DNA of 51,099 nt from Methanobacteriota archaeon (GCA_017885655.1 JAFNFQ010000008.1:44895-95993); one strand, 5' to 3'. Counted from the stretch's first letter, positions 28,197 through 38,751 are shown. Numbers and translations are program-made. Notes: generated by a model not told the origin, from the letters alone.

Positions 28197-29501
28197 TCAG
28201 CCTATGCGTCGATAGATGACTCCTTTGGGCAGCTTGTCCCTGTTCAGGGTCCGGCGGCCATCCACGATGACCGGCTTCTTCATCACGGCGAAATCCTCCC
28301 TTCCGAGCTCCCCATATTCCCGCCAAGAGGTTTGGATGATGCAGCCGTCCGCGCCCCTCAACGCGTCTCTGGCGGAGGATACCTGCCTCACCGCCAGATT
28401 CGCGCCGACCTCGGCAACTGACGCGGCGGGGTCGTGGGCCACCACGATGGCGCCACGCCTCAGGAGCTCGTGGATGATCGGCAAGGCGCGGCTGTCGCGA
28501 ACGTCGTCCGTGTCCGCCTTGAAGGCCAAGCCCAGCAGCGCGACATGCTTGCCGCCAAGGCTCCCCAGCTCCTGCTCGAGGAGGTTGACCACGCGCACCG
28601 CCTGACGCTCATTGAACTCCAGCACCGCCTTCAGCAGTGTCGGCTCGTATCCGAGGGACTTCGACGCCGAGACGACGGCTTTCATGTCCTTGGGAAGACA
28701 GGGGCCGCCGAAGCCCGCCCCAGGGACGAGGAACTTGGGATTGATACGCGAGTCAAGAGCCATCCCTTCCAGGACCTTGTCGGAGTCGAGTCCGAAGGAA
28801 TCGCATATGTTCGCAATCTCGTTTGCGAACGTCACCTTCGTGGCGAGGAAAGAGTTGGAAGCGTACTTCACCATCTCAGCGGTCTTGATGTCGCACCGCC
28901 AGGTCACGCAGTCGAAGTCGGAGTAGAGCTTCTCGAACATGTCCCCCGGTTTCTTCTCGTTGCTACCTATGACTATGCGATCGGGCTTGAGCGTGTCCTC
29001 CAGGGCGGTCCCCTCCCTCAGGAACTCAGGGTTCATGCACAGACCGAACGCGCCAGCAGACAGACCGGACTCCTTCATGAGTATCGGGGTCAGGAGCTTC
29101 TCGGTCGTCCCGGGGACCACCGTGCTCTTCACCGCCACGACCGGAAAATCCTTGCGACCTTTGATGGCCCTCCCGACGACTTTGGAGGCATCGGTTATGA
29201 AGCTCGTGTCCATCGATCCGTCATTGAGTGGCGGGGTACCCACGCAGATGAAATAGAACGCACTCCCCACGAGGGCGTCGCCGGCATTGCCCGTCACGCT
29301 GAAGTTGCCCTTCTTTATGGCTTTCCTGAGTTCCTCGCCGAGGCACTTCTCGCGAAAGGGCTGCCTGCCGCCGCTGATTGCCTTGACCTTGGCGGGGTCA
29401 ATCTCGTAGCACACGACGTCGTGTCCGAAGGTTGCGAATGCCACTCCTGTCGCGAGACCGACTCGTCCGAGTCCGATTATCGATATCCTCGCCATCGACA
29501 C
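28197..29501 (-). CDS. UDP-glucose/GDP-mannose dehydrogenase family protein
   Basis: ISIIGLGRVGLATGVAFATFGHDVVCYEID, VVPGTTEKLL, GAGFGGPCLPKD, LGLAFKADTDDVRDS. Confidence 0.94.
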   Translation of the reverse strand: MSMARISIIGLGRVGLATGVAFATFGHDVVCYEIDPAKVKAISGGRQPFREKCLGEELRKAIKKGNFSVTGNAGDALVGSAFYFICVGTPPLNDGSMDTSFITDASKVVGRAIKGRKDFPVVAVKSTVVPGTTEKLLTPILMKESGLSAGAFGLCMNPEFLREGTALEDTLKPDRIVIGSNEKKPGDMFEKLYSDFDCVTWRCDIKTAEMVKYASNSFLATKVTFANEIANICDSFGLDSDKVLEGMALDSRINPKFLVPGAGFGGPCLPKDMKAVVSASKSLGYEPTLLKAVLEFNERQAVRVVNLLEQELGSLGGKHVALLGLAFKADTDDVRDSRALPIIHELLRRGAIVVAHDPAASVAEVGANLAVRQVSSARDALRGADGCIIQTSWREYGELGREDFAVMKKPVIVDGRRTLNRDKLPKGVIYRRIG

Positions 29502-29545
29502 GTCATCGGGCCGTGCAAGATAAAAGCTTGCGAGCAGTCACCGGC

Positions 29546-31282
29546 TCACTTTATCTTGCCGTTGTTTATCGAATCGCAGAGATTCTTGACCCTTTCAAGC
29601 GAGGGCTTGTCGGTGTGCGTGAGAATCGTGTTCTCGGTATCGAGTATTGCACCGCCGACCGTCGTGGCGTTCGTGAGCTTCGGCAGGTCTATCTGCACGG
29701 TCGGATCCACGAACCCGGAGACCACGTTCAGCCAGAGGGCGAGCAACTGCCGCTTCGCCATCCCCATAATGTCTCCCTTGTACTCCGCCCAGAGGATGTC
29801 GCACGCCTGCTTTGGCGTCGTGAGGTTGGAGAACACGGCGGACCGGCTTCTGATTGCGTCGATGAATGACTGGGGCATGCCGACGTGTTCGCCCGAGGGC
29901 GAGCCGACATTGCACTGATGCTTCCAGTAGCCTATCGTGCGCGGTTCGAATCGAGGCGGGCGTGATTGTCCGATAACGTACAGCTTCCCGTCCCCAGCGC
30001 CGAACAGGACTTCCGCCTTTCCGTCACCGTCGATGTCCGCGACCCTGGGCTCGCTCCTGAGCCAGCGGGCGGGGAAGAACCACTCGATCTGTCCGGTCTT
30101 CGCGTCGAGGGAGTAGAGGCCGACATCCGAACCCGCCAGAATCTCGAGCCGCCCGTCTCCGTCGATGTCCGCGGTCACAAGCGCAGCTTGGGACCAATCG
30201 GTGTCAGGAAGCACGGTCTGCCACAGCTCCGTGCCGTCCGTGCCGCGGTACGCGACAATCGTGTGGGCGAAGGAGTCGCCGTTCACCACGTCGGGGAGGC
30301 CGTCACCGTCCACGTCGACCAGGGTCGGGCTCGTGTAGAAGTAAGTGTGATCCTCGTTTGCCCAGAGTAGACTCCCATCATTCCTCAACACTTGGATGCC
30401 GCCCGAGTCGATGAAGGAGAAGACGATTTCAGGCTTGCCATCGCCGTTGAGGTCGCCGATTGCGGGAGTCGCCTCGACTCCATAGCCGATTCTTCTTTCC
30501 CAAAGCATGGTGTGCGTCTTGATCGAATACGCCCTGGCCACCGCATGGTTGTCTAGGGCCACGAAGTCTCTCTCGCCGTCACCGTTCAAGTCTGCGAAGG
30601 GCGAGGAAGCGAGGATGTAGTGTTCGAACACGGGGCTCCTCCAGAGGATACTGCCCCTTGCCCCATCGAAAGTATAGACGTGGCGGTCTAGGCTGCCGAG
30701 CGTGAGGTCCTTGACGCCGTCGTTGTTCACATCGAACAGCACGGGGGAGGCGGCGAATCCCTCTTCCCAGAATGTCCCTACATCCATGTACGTCCACTTC
30801 AGGGCCCCGGTGACCGCATCGGCGACATACAAGCTCAAGCCATTCTTTGGTCCGAACGACAACTCGGAGAAAATAACCTCCGGCGTTCCATCCCCATCGA
30901 TGTCTGAGACCGCATTCGCACGCACATCCCACTTCACCGGGTCGGTCCAGATTGGCTGCCCCAGACTATCGAGCGCGTAGAGGGTCCTGGGATCGCTGTT
31001 TGACTTGATCTGTCCGAAGAAGACCTCCTTCTTGCCGTCGCCGTCCACATCGTATGTGAGCGGGGCTGTCGCGAACACGCCGTCGGTCTGGAATGTCCAC
31101 CTGACCTGAGGAGTCACGATATCGCTCGACTCGTGCGCGATCCCCGTGCGGTTCCAGTCATATCTGAATAGAGTATCCGACTGGATGATCGAACCTCCGT
31201 GATGAGTTGCAACCATAGTTGCGGGATTCACCATCATCGCTGCCAATACAGCGGTCAACGCGAAAGTTGCATTGAGCGGCAT
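29546..31282 (-). CDS. Secreted FG-GAP/VCBS repeat protein with C-terminal GYWK module
   Basis: Signal-like N-terminus; repeats DVDGDGKKEVFFG, DIDGDGTPEVIFSE, DLNGDGKPEIVFSF, DIDGDGRLEILAGSD; C-terminal RTIGYWKHQC...MAKRQLLALWLNVVSG. Confidence 0.88.
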   Translation of the reverse strand: MPLNATFALTAVLAAMMVNPATMVATHHGGSIIQSDTLFRYDWNRTGIAHESSDIVTPQVRWTFQTDGVFATAPLTYDVDGDGKKEVFFGQIKSNSDPRTLYALDSLGQPIWTDPVKWDVRANAVSDIDGDGTPEVIFSELSFGPKNGLSLYVADAVTGALKWTYMDVGTFWEEGFAASPVLFDVNNDGVKDLTLGSLDRHVYTFDGARGSILWRSPVFEHYILASSPFADLNGDGERDFVALDNHAVARAYSIKTHTMLWERRIGYGVEATPAIGDLNGDGKPEIVFSFIDSGGIQVLRNDGSLLWANEDHTYFYTSPTLVDVDGDGLPDVVNGDSFAHTIVAYRGTDGTELWQTVLPDTDWSQAALVTADIDGDGRLEILAGSDVGLYSLDAKTGQIEWFFPARWLRSEPRVADIDGDGKAEVLFGAGDGKLYVIGQSRPPRFEPRTIGYWKHQCNVGSPSGEHVGMPQSFIDAIRSRSAVFSNLTTPKQACDILWAEYKGDIMGMAKRQLLALWLNVVSGFVDPTVQIDLPKLTNATTVGGAILDTENTILTHTDKPSLERVKNLCDSINNGKIK

Positions 31283-31465
31283 GACCCTTCCCCCTAGCCT
31301 GTGGATATTTCCCTGCCAGCTATATTATGCTTTTGAGGGAGAGATATCGATGTATTCACGCTACCGAGGTGAAAAAGTCGTAATCAGAATCGATAATAGC
31401 AATCGACAGAGCTTGCCGCATCTTCGGTTTGACTACTGCGCCCGTTCGCCGACCTTCGGGATTGC

Positions 31466-32314
31466 CTAGAATGTCCGTCCCATCTCGTCGAGCGTCGAGA
31501 ACTCATATCCTTTCGCTTTCAAGATTCCTAAGAATTCGGATAGGGCAGGCAGGTTATCTTTGCACCCCTTCTTCGTCCAGCGCGGGAGAGTGGGGAATCT
31601 GGCGAACAGGTCGACGAACTCCCACGGGTGCAAGACCAAGACGATTGGCGACGCATCGGCGAGGAGAACCGCCTCGACGGCCTTATCGACGCCCTGAGTA
31701 TTCAGATACCCGCCGCCAATCGGCGCTTCGCGATTCAAGGGGTTCTCCGTGGCGGGCATTTCCAATACATGCGAGTCTCCGCGTTTTGCAACATCCTCGA
31801 GCGAGGCATGGTATGGCGAGGTTGGCGCCCCGCGGAAGTCATAGGCGTAGCCATGCAGACTCTTCATCGTTCGCCCGGGCAGAACCGAGGAGTCGATGCT
31901 ATAGCTGGCCATCTCAAGGCACCTGAGCGTGTCGCCGTTGACGCTGAAATCCGGAGCCCTGAAGACGGTCATCTTCCGCCCCGAAGCCTCCTGGAGGATC
32001 CTCGTCGATTCGTTGATCTCCCGCAACTGTGTCTCGAACTCGCTCAGGCAGAGCAGGCCATGCTGCTTCGCATGGCATCCAAGGTTGAACCCCTCGTCAG
32101 CGATCTCCTTTGGCAGGGAGGGGTAGGCAGAGCACAGCTGGGCGAGCATGAACACGTTTGCGGGTACCTGCTCCGTCTTCAAGAGGTCGAGGATGCCGGG
32201 GAGAGCGATTTGCACCCCCATGTGGCTGTCACCCAGGTAGGGCGGGTAGTCGGGCTCGACATCGAGCGAGACGATCGCCGTCCTCGTTCTCCCGCCCTGC
32301 GTGTTCGTCTGCAA
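31466..32314 (-). CDS. Polysaccharide deacetylase family protein
   Basis: IVSLDVEPDYP, VPANVFMLAQLCSAYP, EGFNLGCHAKQHG, FRAPDFSVNGDTL. Confidence 0.85.
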   Translation of the reverse strand: MQTNTQGGRTRTAIVSLDVEPDYPPYLGDSHMGVQIALPGILDLLKTEQVPANVFMLAQLCSAYPSLPKEIADEGFNLGCHAKQHGLLCLSEFETQLREINESTRILQEASGRKMTVFRAPDFSVNGDTLRCLEMASYSIDSSVLPGRTMKSLHGYAYDFRGAPTSPYHASLEDVAKRGDSHVLEMPATENPLNREAPIGGGYLNTQGVDKAVEAVLLADASPIVLVLHPWEFVDLFARFPTLPRWTKKGCKDNLPALSEFLGILKAKGYEFSTLDEMGRTF

Positions 32315-32382
32315 TTGACCCTTGCCCTTCTCTGAGAAACGGATAGAAGGTTTTTAGCATATGAGCCTTCTTCCCTGATTCC

Positions 32383-33243
32383 GTGAAGGCGGTCATTCCC
32401 GCGGCTGGTCTCGGCACCAGATTCCTCCCCTACACCAAGGCGCAGCCCAAGGAGATGCTCCCGGTTCTCGACAAGCCCGCCATCCAGTATGTCGTCGAGG
32501 AGGCGGTGGAGTCAGGTTGCCGCGAGATACTCATCGTAACTGGAAGGGGAAAGAGGGCGATCGAGGACCATTTCGATAGGAACGTGGAGCTAGAGGATTA
32601 CCTGCGCCGTCAGGATAAGCTCAAGGAACTGGAGCAGATGCTCAGGGTCGGCAACCTCGCGAATATAATGTACGTCCGCCAGAAGGAGCCGCTCGGTCTC
32701 GGGCATGCCGTTTCCTGCGCGGAACAGTACGTGGGCAAGGAGCCTTTCGCTGTCCTCCTCGGAGACGACATATGCATCGACGGGGACCCGTGCACCAAGC
32801 AGCTGATTAACGTGTTCGAGAAGAGGAACGCCACGGTTCTGGCGGTGCAGGAGGTTCCGCGCAATAAGATCAGCTCGTATGGGATTGTGACGGGCTCGAA
32901 GATCGGGGAGAACCTGTACAGGGTGGAGGACATCATCGAGAAGCCCTCGCCGGACAAGGTGAAGTCGAACTTGGCGACCATTGGGAGGTACGTCTTCACA
33001 ACTGGAATCTTCGAGAAGCTGAAGACCGCGAAGCCGGGTATCGGCGGCGAGATACAGCTCACAGACGCCGTAAGGGGCTTGCTGAAAGGCGAGGAGGTCT
33101 TGGCGGTTCATTTCAAGGGAAGGCGGTACGACATTGGCGACAAGCTCTCCTGGCTCATCGCGAACATCGAGCTTGCAGCGGAGAGGCCGGAGCTAAAGGA
33201 AGCGCTCGCGGCGGTGCTCAAAGATCGGACGCATCGGAGATGA
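32383..33243 (+). CDS. galU: UTP-glucose-1-phosphate uridylyltransferase
   Basis: KAVIPAAGLGTRFLPYTKAQPKEMLPVLDKPAIQYVVEEAVESG; GTG start. Confidence 0.92.
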   Translation: MKAVIPAAGLGTRFLPYTKAQPKEMLPVLDKPAIQYVVEEAVESGCREILIVTGRGKRAIEDHFDRNVELEDYLRRQDKLKELEQMLRVGNLANIMYVRQKEPLGLGHAVSCAEQYVGKEPFAVLLGDDICIDGDPCTKQLINVFEKRNATVLAVQEVPRNKISSYGIVTGSKIGENLYRVEDIIEKPSPDKVKSNLATIGRYVFTTGIFEKLKTAKPGIGGEIQLTDAVRGLLKGEEVLAVHFKGRRYDIGDKLSWLIANIELAAERPELKEALAAVLKDRTHRR

Positions 33244-33299
33244 ATGGTTTCACGTGATTCGTAGTAGCCTGGAAATCGGCGCAATGAGGTAGGTTCGGG

Positions 33300-34304
33300 A
33301 TGGCGGACAAACCACGCGTACTCTTCGTGCACATCAGCCCTGATCGCGTGAGCTTTGTGAAGAAGGACATGGATATCCTCGCTCGTCATTTCGAGGTGCG
33401 CGAGGTCTTCTACAGGTACCGGCGAGACGTTCCGAAGGTGGCGCGCGGGACTCTCTGGGCCGACGTGACATTCAGCTGGTTCGCGTGGGATCAGGCTGCG
33501 TGGGCGGTGCGGTTCTCAAGGATGCTCGGACGCAAGTCGATCGTGATTGTCGGCGGATTCGACGTCATCAGCATGCCTGAGATTTCGTACGGGAACCTGC
33601 TCAATCCGCGCCCCGCGAAGAGGACGCGCTACGCGATCACTCGTGCGACGCGCGCAATAGCGATATCGCAGTCGATAAGGGAGGACGCGCAGCGTTTCAC
33701 GGGACGTCAGGACATCGGGCTGATCTACCACGGCTTCGACTCGGAGGCGTTCAAGCCCTCAGGCCCCAAGCAGCCGATCGCGCTGACGGTCGGGACATTG
33801 AACTTGTCAAACCTGAAAAGGAAAGGGATGGAAACTTTCGTCAGGGCGGCACAGTTCGCGCCGGAAATTCCGTTTCGCCTGGTCGGCAAGGTCGAGCAGG
33901 ACGCATTTGATTTGATCATGGGGTTCATCCCGGACAACCTCACTCTCGTGGGGAAGGTGGATTCGAAGACCCTCCTCGAGGAGATGCAGAAGGCGGCGGT
34001 TTACGTCCAACCGTCGGCGCACGAGGGTTTCGGTTGCTCTCTCGCTGAGGCGATGCTCTGCGGTGATATCCCGGTCGTGACGAATGCGGGGGCGATCCCG
34101 GAGGTGGTCGGCGACACCGGGACCTACGTGCCACGCGAGGACCCCGAAGCGACCGCCATGGCCGTCCGCCAGGCGGTGGGGATGAAGGACGGGGCGCGGG
34201 CCCGGACGCGTATCGCGGAGATGTTCCCACTCAGCAAGAGAGAGGCTGCCTTGGTCGCAGCGGTCGAGGAAGTCCTTGGCGGGAAGGCTGGTGGCGGAAG
34301 TTGA
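33300..34304 (+). CDS. Glycosyltransferase (GT4-like)
   Basis: VYVQPSAHEGFGCSLAEAMLCGDIPVVTNAGAIPEVVGDTG. Confidence 0.88.
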   Translation: MADKPRVLFVHISPDRVSFVKKDMDILARHFEVREVFYRYRRDVPKVARGTLWADVTFSWFAWDQAAWAVRFSRMLGRKSIVIVGGFDVISMPEISYGNLLNPRPAKRTRYAITRATRAIAISQSIREDAQRFTGRQDIGLIYHGFDSEAFKPSGPKQPIALTVGTLNLSNLKRKGMETFVRAAQFAPEIPFRLVGKVEQDAFDLIMGFIPDNLTLVGKVDSKTLLEEMQKAAVYVQPSAHEGFGCSLAEAMLCGDIPVVTNAGAIPEVVGDTGTYVPREDPEATAMAVRQAVGMKDGARARTRIAEMFPLSKREAALVAAVEEVLGGKAGGGS

Positions 34305-35455
34305 AGGTCATCCACTGGAACATGCGTTACTTCCCTCTGCTCGGCGGCATCGAGACGCATGTCGACACTCTGATTCGCCACATGCCCGAAATCGAGTTCG
34401 AGGTGGTCACTGACGCTCTTCCCGGCGCTGCGAACGTGGAGAAATACCGCCCCAACGCCACGATTCGCAGGTTTCCGCCAATCGACAGATCGAGAGTCAG
34501 CAAGCATCGAAAGCTCGCCGTCCCCGTGGCGGCCTTGAGGGACACGCTCAGGGATTCCAGGGAGGCGAGGTACCTCACCACGGCGGAATACGACGTGCTG
34601 CACGTGCACGACTTCGAGAAGAACCTTGTGATCCTCGAGGACGTCACCCGCATCAAGATGCTGGGAGACTTCGAGGTGAGACTGCACGACCCGAAGAGGT
34701 TCAACAGGCCGCACCTTCTCACGAAGCACTTCATGTTCACGGAGGAGAACTCGACCCCGGCGCTGAGGAGATGGGAGGAAAGGCTCGTGCGCCAGTTCGA
34801 GACCGTTGTGTGCGTCGACAAGCCGATACAGCAAAGGTTCGCCGGCTTGGAGGGTGCGAAAAGGGTCTTGTTCATCCCGAACCCGATCGACACGGAGACA
34901 TTCTCGTATTCGCCGCCGCTGAATGATAAAGTCCTGCATCTGGCGTTCGCCGGCCGATTGGATGTGGCTAGGGGGGAGCCATTGCTAATCGAGTTCGCGC
35001 GCAACCTGCCGGAGGGCACCGACCTGGCGTTGGCGGTCCAGCACCCCGGTCAAAGGCTGAAGGACATCCAAGCAGCCCTTGGCGGGAACCACATAAGGAT
35101 CGAGCTGGACGTGCCCTACGGGAAAATGCCGCGGTTCCTGAGCGGCATCAACGTACTGCTCAACCCGATCACGGACACATACTCGACGACGAGAGTCACG
35201 TTGGAGGCCATGGCGGTCGGGAGGCCGGTCGTCATGCTCGACACCGGTGAGCGCTACCCGATCAGACACGGCGAGAACGGTTTCCTTGTGCCGCCGAGCG
35301 CGAAGAGCCTCGCCGACCTCGTTGAGAAGCTCAAGGCAGATAGGAAGGGCCTTGAAGCCGTCGCGCGCAGGGCAAGATATGACATCGAGAGGGAGTTCGC
35401 CGCCACAATTATCGCACCGAGGATCCGCCAGCTCTACGAAGAGCTCGCCGGGTGA
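34301..35455 (+). CDS. Glycosyltransferase (GT4-like)
   Basis: GGIETHVDTLIRHMPE, VLLNPITDTYSTTRVTLEAMAVGRPVVMLDTG; overlaps the upstream GT by 4 bp. Confidence 0.87.
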   Translation: MKVIHWNMRYFPLLGGIETHVDTLIRHMPEIEFEVVTDALPGAANVEKYRPNATIRRFPPIDRSRVSKHRKLAVPVAALRDTLRDSREARYLTTAEYDVLHVHDFEKNLVILEDVTRIKMLGDFEVRLHDPKRFNRPHLLTKHFMFTEENSTPALRRWEERLVRQFETVVCVDKPIQQRFAGLEGAKRVLFIPNPIDTETFSYSPPLNDKVLHLAFAGRLDVARGEPLLIEFARNLPEGTDLALAVQHPGQRLKDIQAALGGNHIRIELDVPYGKMPRFLSGINVLLNPITDTYSTTRVTLEAMAVGRPVVMLDTGERYPIRHGENGFLVPPSAKSLADLVEKLKADRKGLEAVARRARYDIEREFAATIIAPRIRQLYEELAG

Positions 35456-35465
35456 GCCCGCCCCT

Positions 35466-36392
35466 TCAATCAGCCGGATTTAATGATTCCCAGGTCAGCT
35501 CCAATCCTTCGCGCAGACTCGTGTCTGCTTTGAACCCCAAGACCTTTCGGGTCTTCGTCATATCGGCGTGCAGGCGGCGGTACTCATGCATCCTTGTCGC
35601 CGCGTGCCTCGGTTCGAGTTCTCCCAGTCCCGCCACGTCGATGACGAGCGATGCGAGTTTATTGATGGTCGTCTCAGATTCGCTCCCAACGTTTAGGATC
35701 TCCCCGACGGCGGCTTTCCGCTCCGCCGCGAGGAGAGTCGCCTTTACCACGTCTTTGACATAGATGAAATCCCTCGTCTGCTTTCCATCCCCGTATATGA
35801 TTGGCGGGAGGCGTCGACGCGCCCTGCCAAGGAATCTGGAGACCACGCCTGAATAGGGATTCCTCGGGTCGGCACGCGGACCGTAGACGTTGAAGTATCT
35901 CAGGACGACCGCAGGGATGTTCCAGGCGTGGTGGAAAGCCATCGCATACGCTTCTGCGGCGGCCTTGCTCGCCCCGTAGGGAATGATCGGAGACAGACAT
36001 TCGGATTCTTTCGCAATTCCCTTTCCCCCTGGGTTTCCGTACACCATGACCGAAGAAGCGACCACGACCCTTTCAATGCTGGCGCTCCTGCAAGCCCTGA
36101 AGACGTTGAAAGTCCCGAGAGCGTTCGTGTCGAAGTCGAGGCGGGGGAAGAAAACGGAGCGTCCGACGCAGGCTCCGAGGTGGAACACGAAGTCCGACCC
36201 ATCGACCACCTTTCTTACATCATTGGGACGCCTGAGGTCTCCCTTGACAACATTCACCCTCCTAAAGTCGATGTTCTTGGGCGATCCGCTTGAGAAGTTG
36301 TCAAGAATCGTCACTTCGTGGTTTTTCTTCAGGAGAATGTCAACTAGGTGCGAGCCGATAAACCCTGCACCACCCGTCACCAGAGCTCTCAA
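35466..36392 (-). CDS. NAD-dependent epimerase/dehydratase
   Basis: VTGGAGFIGSHLVDILL, VVASSVMVYG, YGASKAAAEAYA, LRYFNVYGPRADP. Confidence 0.93.
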   Translation of the reverse strand: MRALVTGGAGFIGSHLVDILLKKNHEVTILDNFSSGSPKNIDFRRVNVVKGDLRRPNDVRKVVDGSDFVFHLGACVGRSVFFPRLDFDTNALGTFNVFRACRSASIERVVVASSVMVYGNPGGKGIAKESECLSPIIPYGASKAAAEAYAMAFHHAWNIPAVVLRYFNVYGPRADPRNPYSGVVSRFLGRARRRLPPIIYGDGKQTRDFIYVKDVVKATLLAAERKAAVGEILNVGSESETTINKLASLVIDVAGLGELEPRHAATRMHEYRRLHADMTKTRKVLGFKADTSLREGLELTWESLNPAD

Positions 36393-37042
36393 TCTTTGCC
36401 TCTCATGAATCTTTCATCCACAGATCCCACAACGCGACCTGGCAGCCCGGCCATGATGGATCTCGGGGGCACATTCCTCGTGACAACACATCCTGCTGCT
36501 ATTATTGATTCTCGTCCGATGTGGACACCAGGGTTGAGGGTGACGTGAGGTCCAATCAAGACTTTATCTCCAATCGAGGAAGGAGTCATAGGTTCTTCGT
36601 CTGCGCTTCCGTCCCAGAAGGCCTTCGAAAACTTGCGATTGAGCGTCACTAGATAAGGACCTGAGAAGACACCATTTCCCAGCGCAGTCTTCGGTGCGAT
36701 ACGAGCTGGTCCTGTGATTCTGCAATCTCGGCCAATCGCAGCGGTCGGATCGATATCGACAAATGAACCGAGCTTCGTTCTATCCCCTATCCGGACATGC
36801 TCGCGGACAATGACGTAGTGCCCCATTTCTACTGCCGTTCCGAGAGAAGCAGTTGCATAAACAACACAGCCACTCCTTAAAACGCATCTAGGACCAATCT
36901 TAGTGATGAACGAATGCTTCAATTCGCCCCCTATGAGAACATCGCGTGGGGGATAACCGACTGTGACCCCATCATCTATCACGCAACCCTCGCCTATTCT
37001 CACCTTCCCAAATTTCCGGCATCTACCTATCGTCGTATTCAT
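36389..37042 (-). CDS. Hexapeptide-repeat acyltransferase
   Basis: Left-handed beta-helix repeats (IGEGCVIDDGVTVG, IGPHVTLNPGVHIGRESIIAAGCVVTRNVPP). Confidence 0.88.
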   Translation of the reverse strand: MNTTIGRCRKFGKVRIGEGCVIDDGVTVGYPPRDVLIGGELKHSFITKIGPRCVLRSGCVVYATASLGTAVEMGHYVIVREHVRIGDRTKLGSFVDIDPTAAIGRDCRITGPARIAPKTALGNGVFSGPYLVTLNRKFSKAFWDGSADEEPMTPSSIGDKVLIGPHVTLNPGVHIGRESIIAAGCVVTRNVPPRSIMAGLPGRVVGSVDERFMRGKD

Positions 37043-38100
37043 TTTCTATCCCGCCATTGACTCATGGTATCCTCTGGCTTTATGATCTGCACCCCGACAT
37101 ATCGGATGAGCACTAGCCCCTCCTTGAATTCGCACGCTGGTATCTCCCGGCCCATTGCCGTTTTCACGTACATGAGAGGGATGTTGCAGCCCGCGGCAGT
37201 CGCGAGGTCTACATCCCCCCCGACCCTTGGATTCACATCGAGTATCTTGAGATTCCCTCTTCGATCCTGTGCTACCTCGACGTCTACTGGGCAATGTAGG
37301 CCAAGTTCACGCACGGCCCTGATGCAGATTAGCTCGACCTCCTTGTTATGTTCTGTGACTATCTCCCGCTGTTGTCGATGGACTTCCCAGTGAACCGCTC
37401 GCATAGGGACGCAGGCCAGCGCTTTTCCATTCTGGCTCAACATGACAATCGTGTCGTACTCAGTGCCAGGAAGATATTCTTGGAGAATGAGATCCGCAGC
37501 CCCAGCAATGTTGACGTATGCATCGACAAACGGGAGAGCGGCCTTTAGGGCGGAAAACGCCTTTATGAGTTCCTGATAGTTCTGGCAGATGTGAAGACCC
37601 CTTCCTCCTCTAGATGCGCGGGGCTTGATGGCGAGAGGGTAGCCAATTTCGTCGGCATCCGCGTGGAGAGAATCTTTGTCATGGACTCGGAGGGTTTCAA
37701 CCACTGGAATCCCTACCTTGTTCAGCCAAACATAGGTTCCCCATTTGTCATTGCAAGCATCAACGCCTTTCTTTTTCCCAATCAGGCACTCGACTTCCCC
37801 ACGGAGTCTGTTCATGTTGGCCGCAAGGACAGAGACTTCCTCGTCCACTGTGGGAAACAGCACGTCGATTCCGAATTTCTTACACACACTCAGCAACTCT
37901 GAAACAAAATTCCGATCATGGGCTGGCGGCAGAATCGTCTTCTCGGGCGGCCAAAATAAGCCTGGTGCCATAGGGTTCATGTCTGCTGCAACTACTTTGA
38001 CCTCTTGCGCCAGCAGTAGGCTGCGAATTGTCCCCATGCCTGCAGGGCCGCCAGCCCCCGTCACCAGAACCTTCGTGGACTTAGGCATCGTCCGCCTCAC
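37039..38100 (-). CDS. ATP-grasp domain protein
   Basis: VLVTGAGGPAGMGTIRSLL, YPLAIKPRASRGGRGLHIC, DVEVAQDRRGNLKILDVNPRVGGD. Confidence 0.88.
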   Translation of the reverse strand: MRRTMPKSTKVLVTGAGGPAGMGTIRSLLLAQEVKVVAADMNPMAPGLFWPPEKTILPPAHDRNFVSELLSVCKKFGIDVLFPTVDEEVSVLAANMNRLRGEVECLIGKKKGVDACNDKWGTYVWLNKVGIPVVETLRVHDKDSLHADADEIGYPLAIKPRASRGGRGLHICQNYQELIKAFSALKAALPFVDAYVNIAGAADLILQEYLPGTEYDTIVMLSQNGKALACVPMRAVHWEVHRQQREIVTEHNKEVELICIRAVRELGLHCPVDVEVAQDRRGNLKILDVNPRVGGDVDLATAAGCNIPLMYVKTAMGREIPACEFKEGLVLIRYVGVQIIKPEDTMSQWRDRK

Positions 38101-38751
38101 TCACCACGCCGCTCTCTTCAGCTTGGGCGCCTGGATTTGGCCATGCAGGTGAGATATCTCGAAACACTCTGCGAATAGGAACTGCGGGTCGAATCCCCTG
38201 AACCTCGCCTGTCCCTCGACCAGTTCCGGCCTAACTGCCCTCTTTGACTTCTGTGTGAGGTGCTTCCTCACCGCCTCCAACTTACGTCCTATCGTGCTCG
38301 TGATGTCAACGTAGTACTGCGGACAGAAGAGGTTGCTGGACGACGGAGTCTCGAAGTACATCAAGGCTGGGCAGGTCCTTGCCGCTGAGGTCGCTGCATG
38401 CGAGACGTCCCTGTGGTCTTGGTGCCTTTCGGAAGAAGTGTGGGTGTAGACGATGTCCGCATCGACCGTCTTGAGAATCTTCTCGATTCTGTTGACGACG
38501 TTGATCGAGTCGCCGATTGCCCCGTCGGGAAATCCAAGGAACTCGGTCTTCCGCGCTCCAAGGATTTTGGCGCCTTCCCTAGCCTCTCTCGTTCTCTCCT
38601 TTGGATTGCCGCCGCGCTCCCCGTTGGATACATAGATGAAAGTTACCAGGTCGCCGACGTCGGCGTGGAGCGCCACTGTCCCGCCGCAGCCGAACTCGAT
38701 GTCATCGGGGTGCGCTCCGACCGCGACGACTGAAACTTTTCTGTCAGCCAT
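38101..38751 (-). CDS. PIG-L/LmbE family deacetylase
   Basis: VVAVGAHPDDIEFGCGGTVALHA, TSSERHQDHRDVSHA; start set at MADRKVSV. Confidence 0.92.
   Translation of the reverse strand: MADRKVSVVAVGAHPDDIEFGCGGTVALHADVGDLVTFIYVSNGERGGNPKERTREAREGAKILGARKTEFLGFPDGAIGDSINVVNRIEKILKTVDADIVYTHTSSERHQDHRDVSHAATSAARTCPALMYFETPSSSNLFCPQYYVDITSTIGRKLEAVRKHLTQKSKRAVRPELVEGQARFRGFDPQFLFAECFEISHLHGQIQAPKLKRAAW

Noticed and set aside
28434-29918. 494-aa + strand ORF
   Set aside because: Antisense to the well-supported UDP-sugar dehydrogenase and the FG-GAP gene; no recognisable domain; expected from high-GC codon bias.
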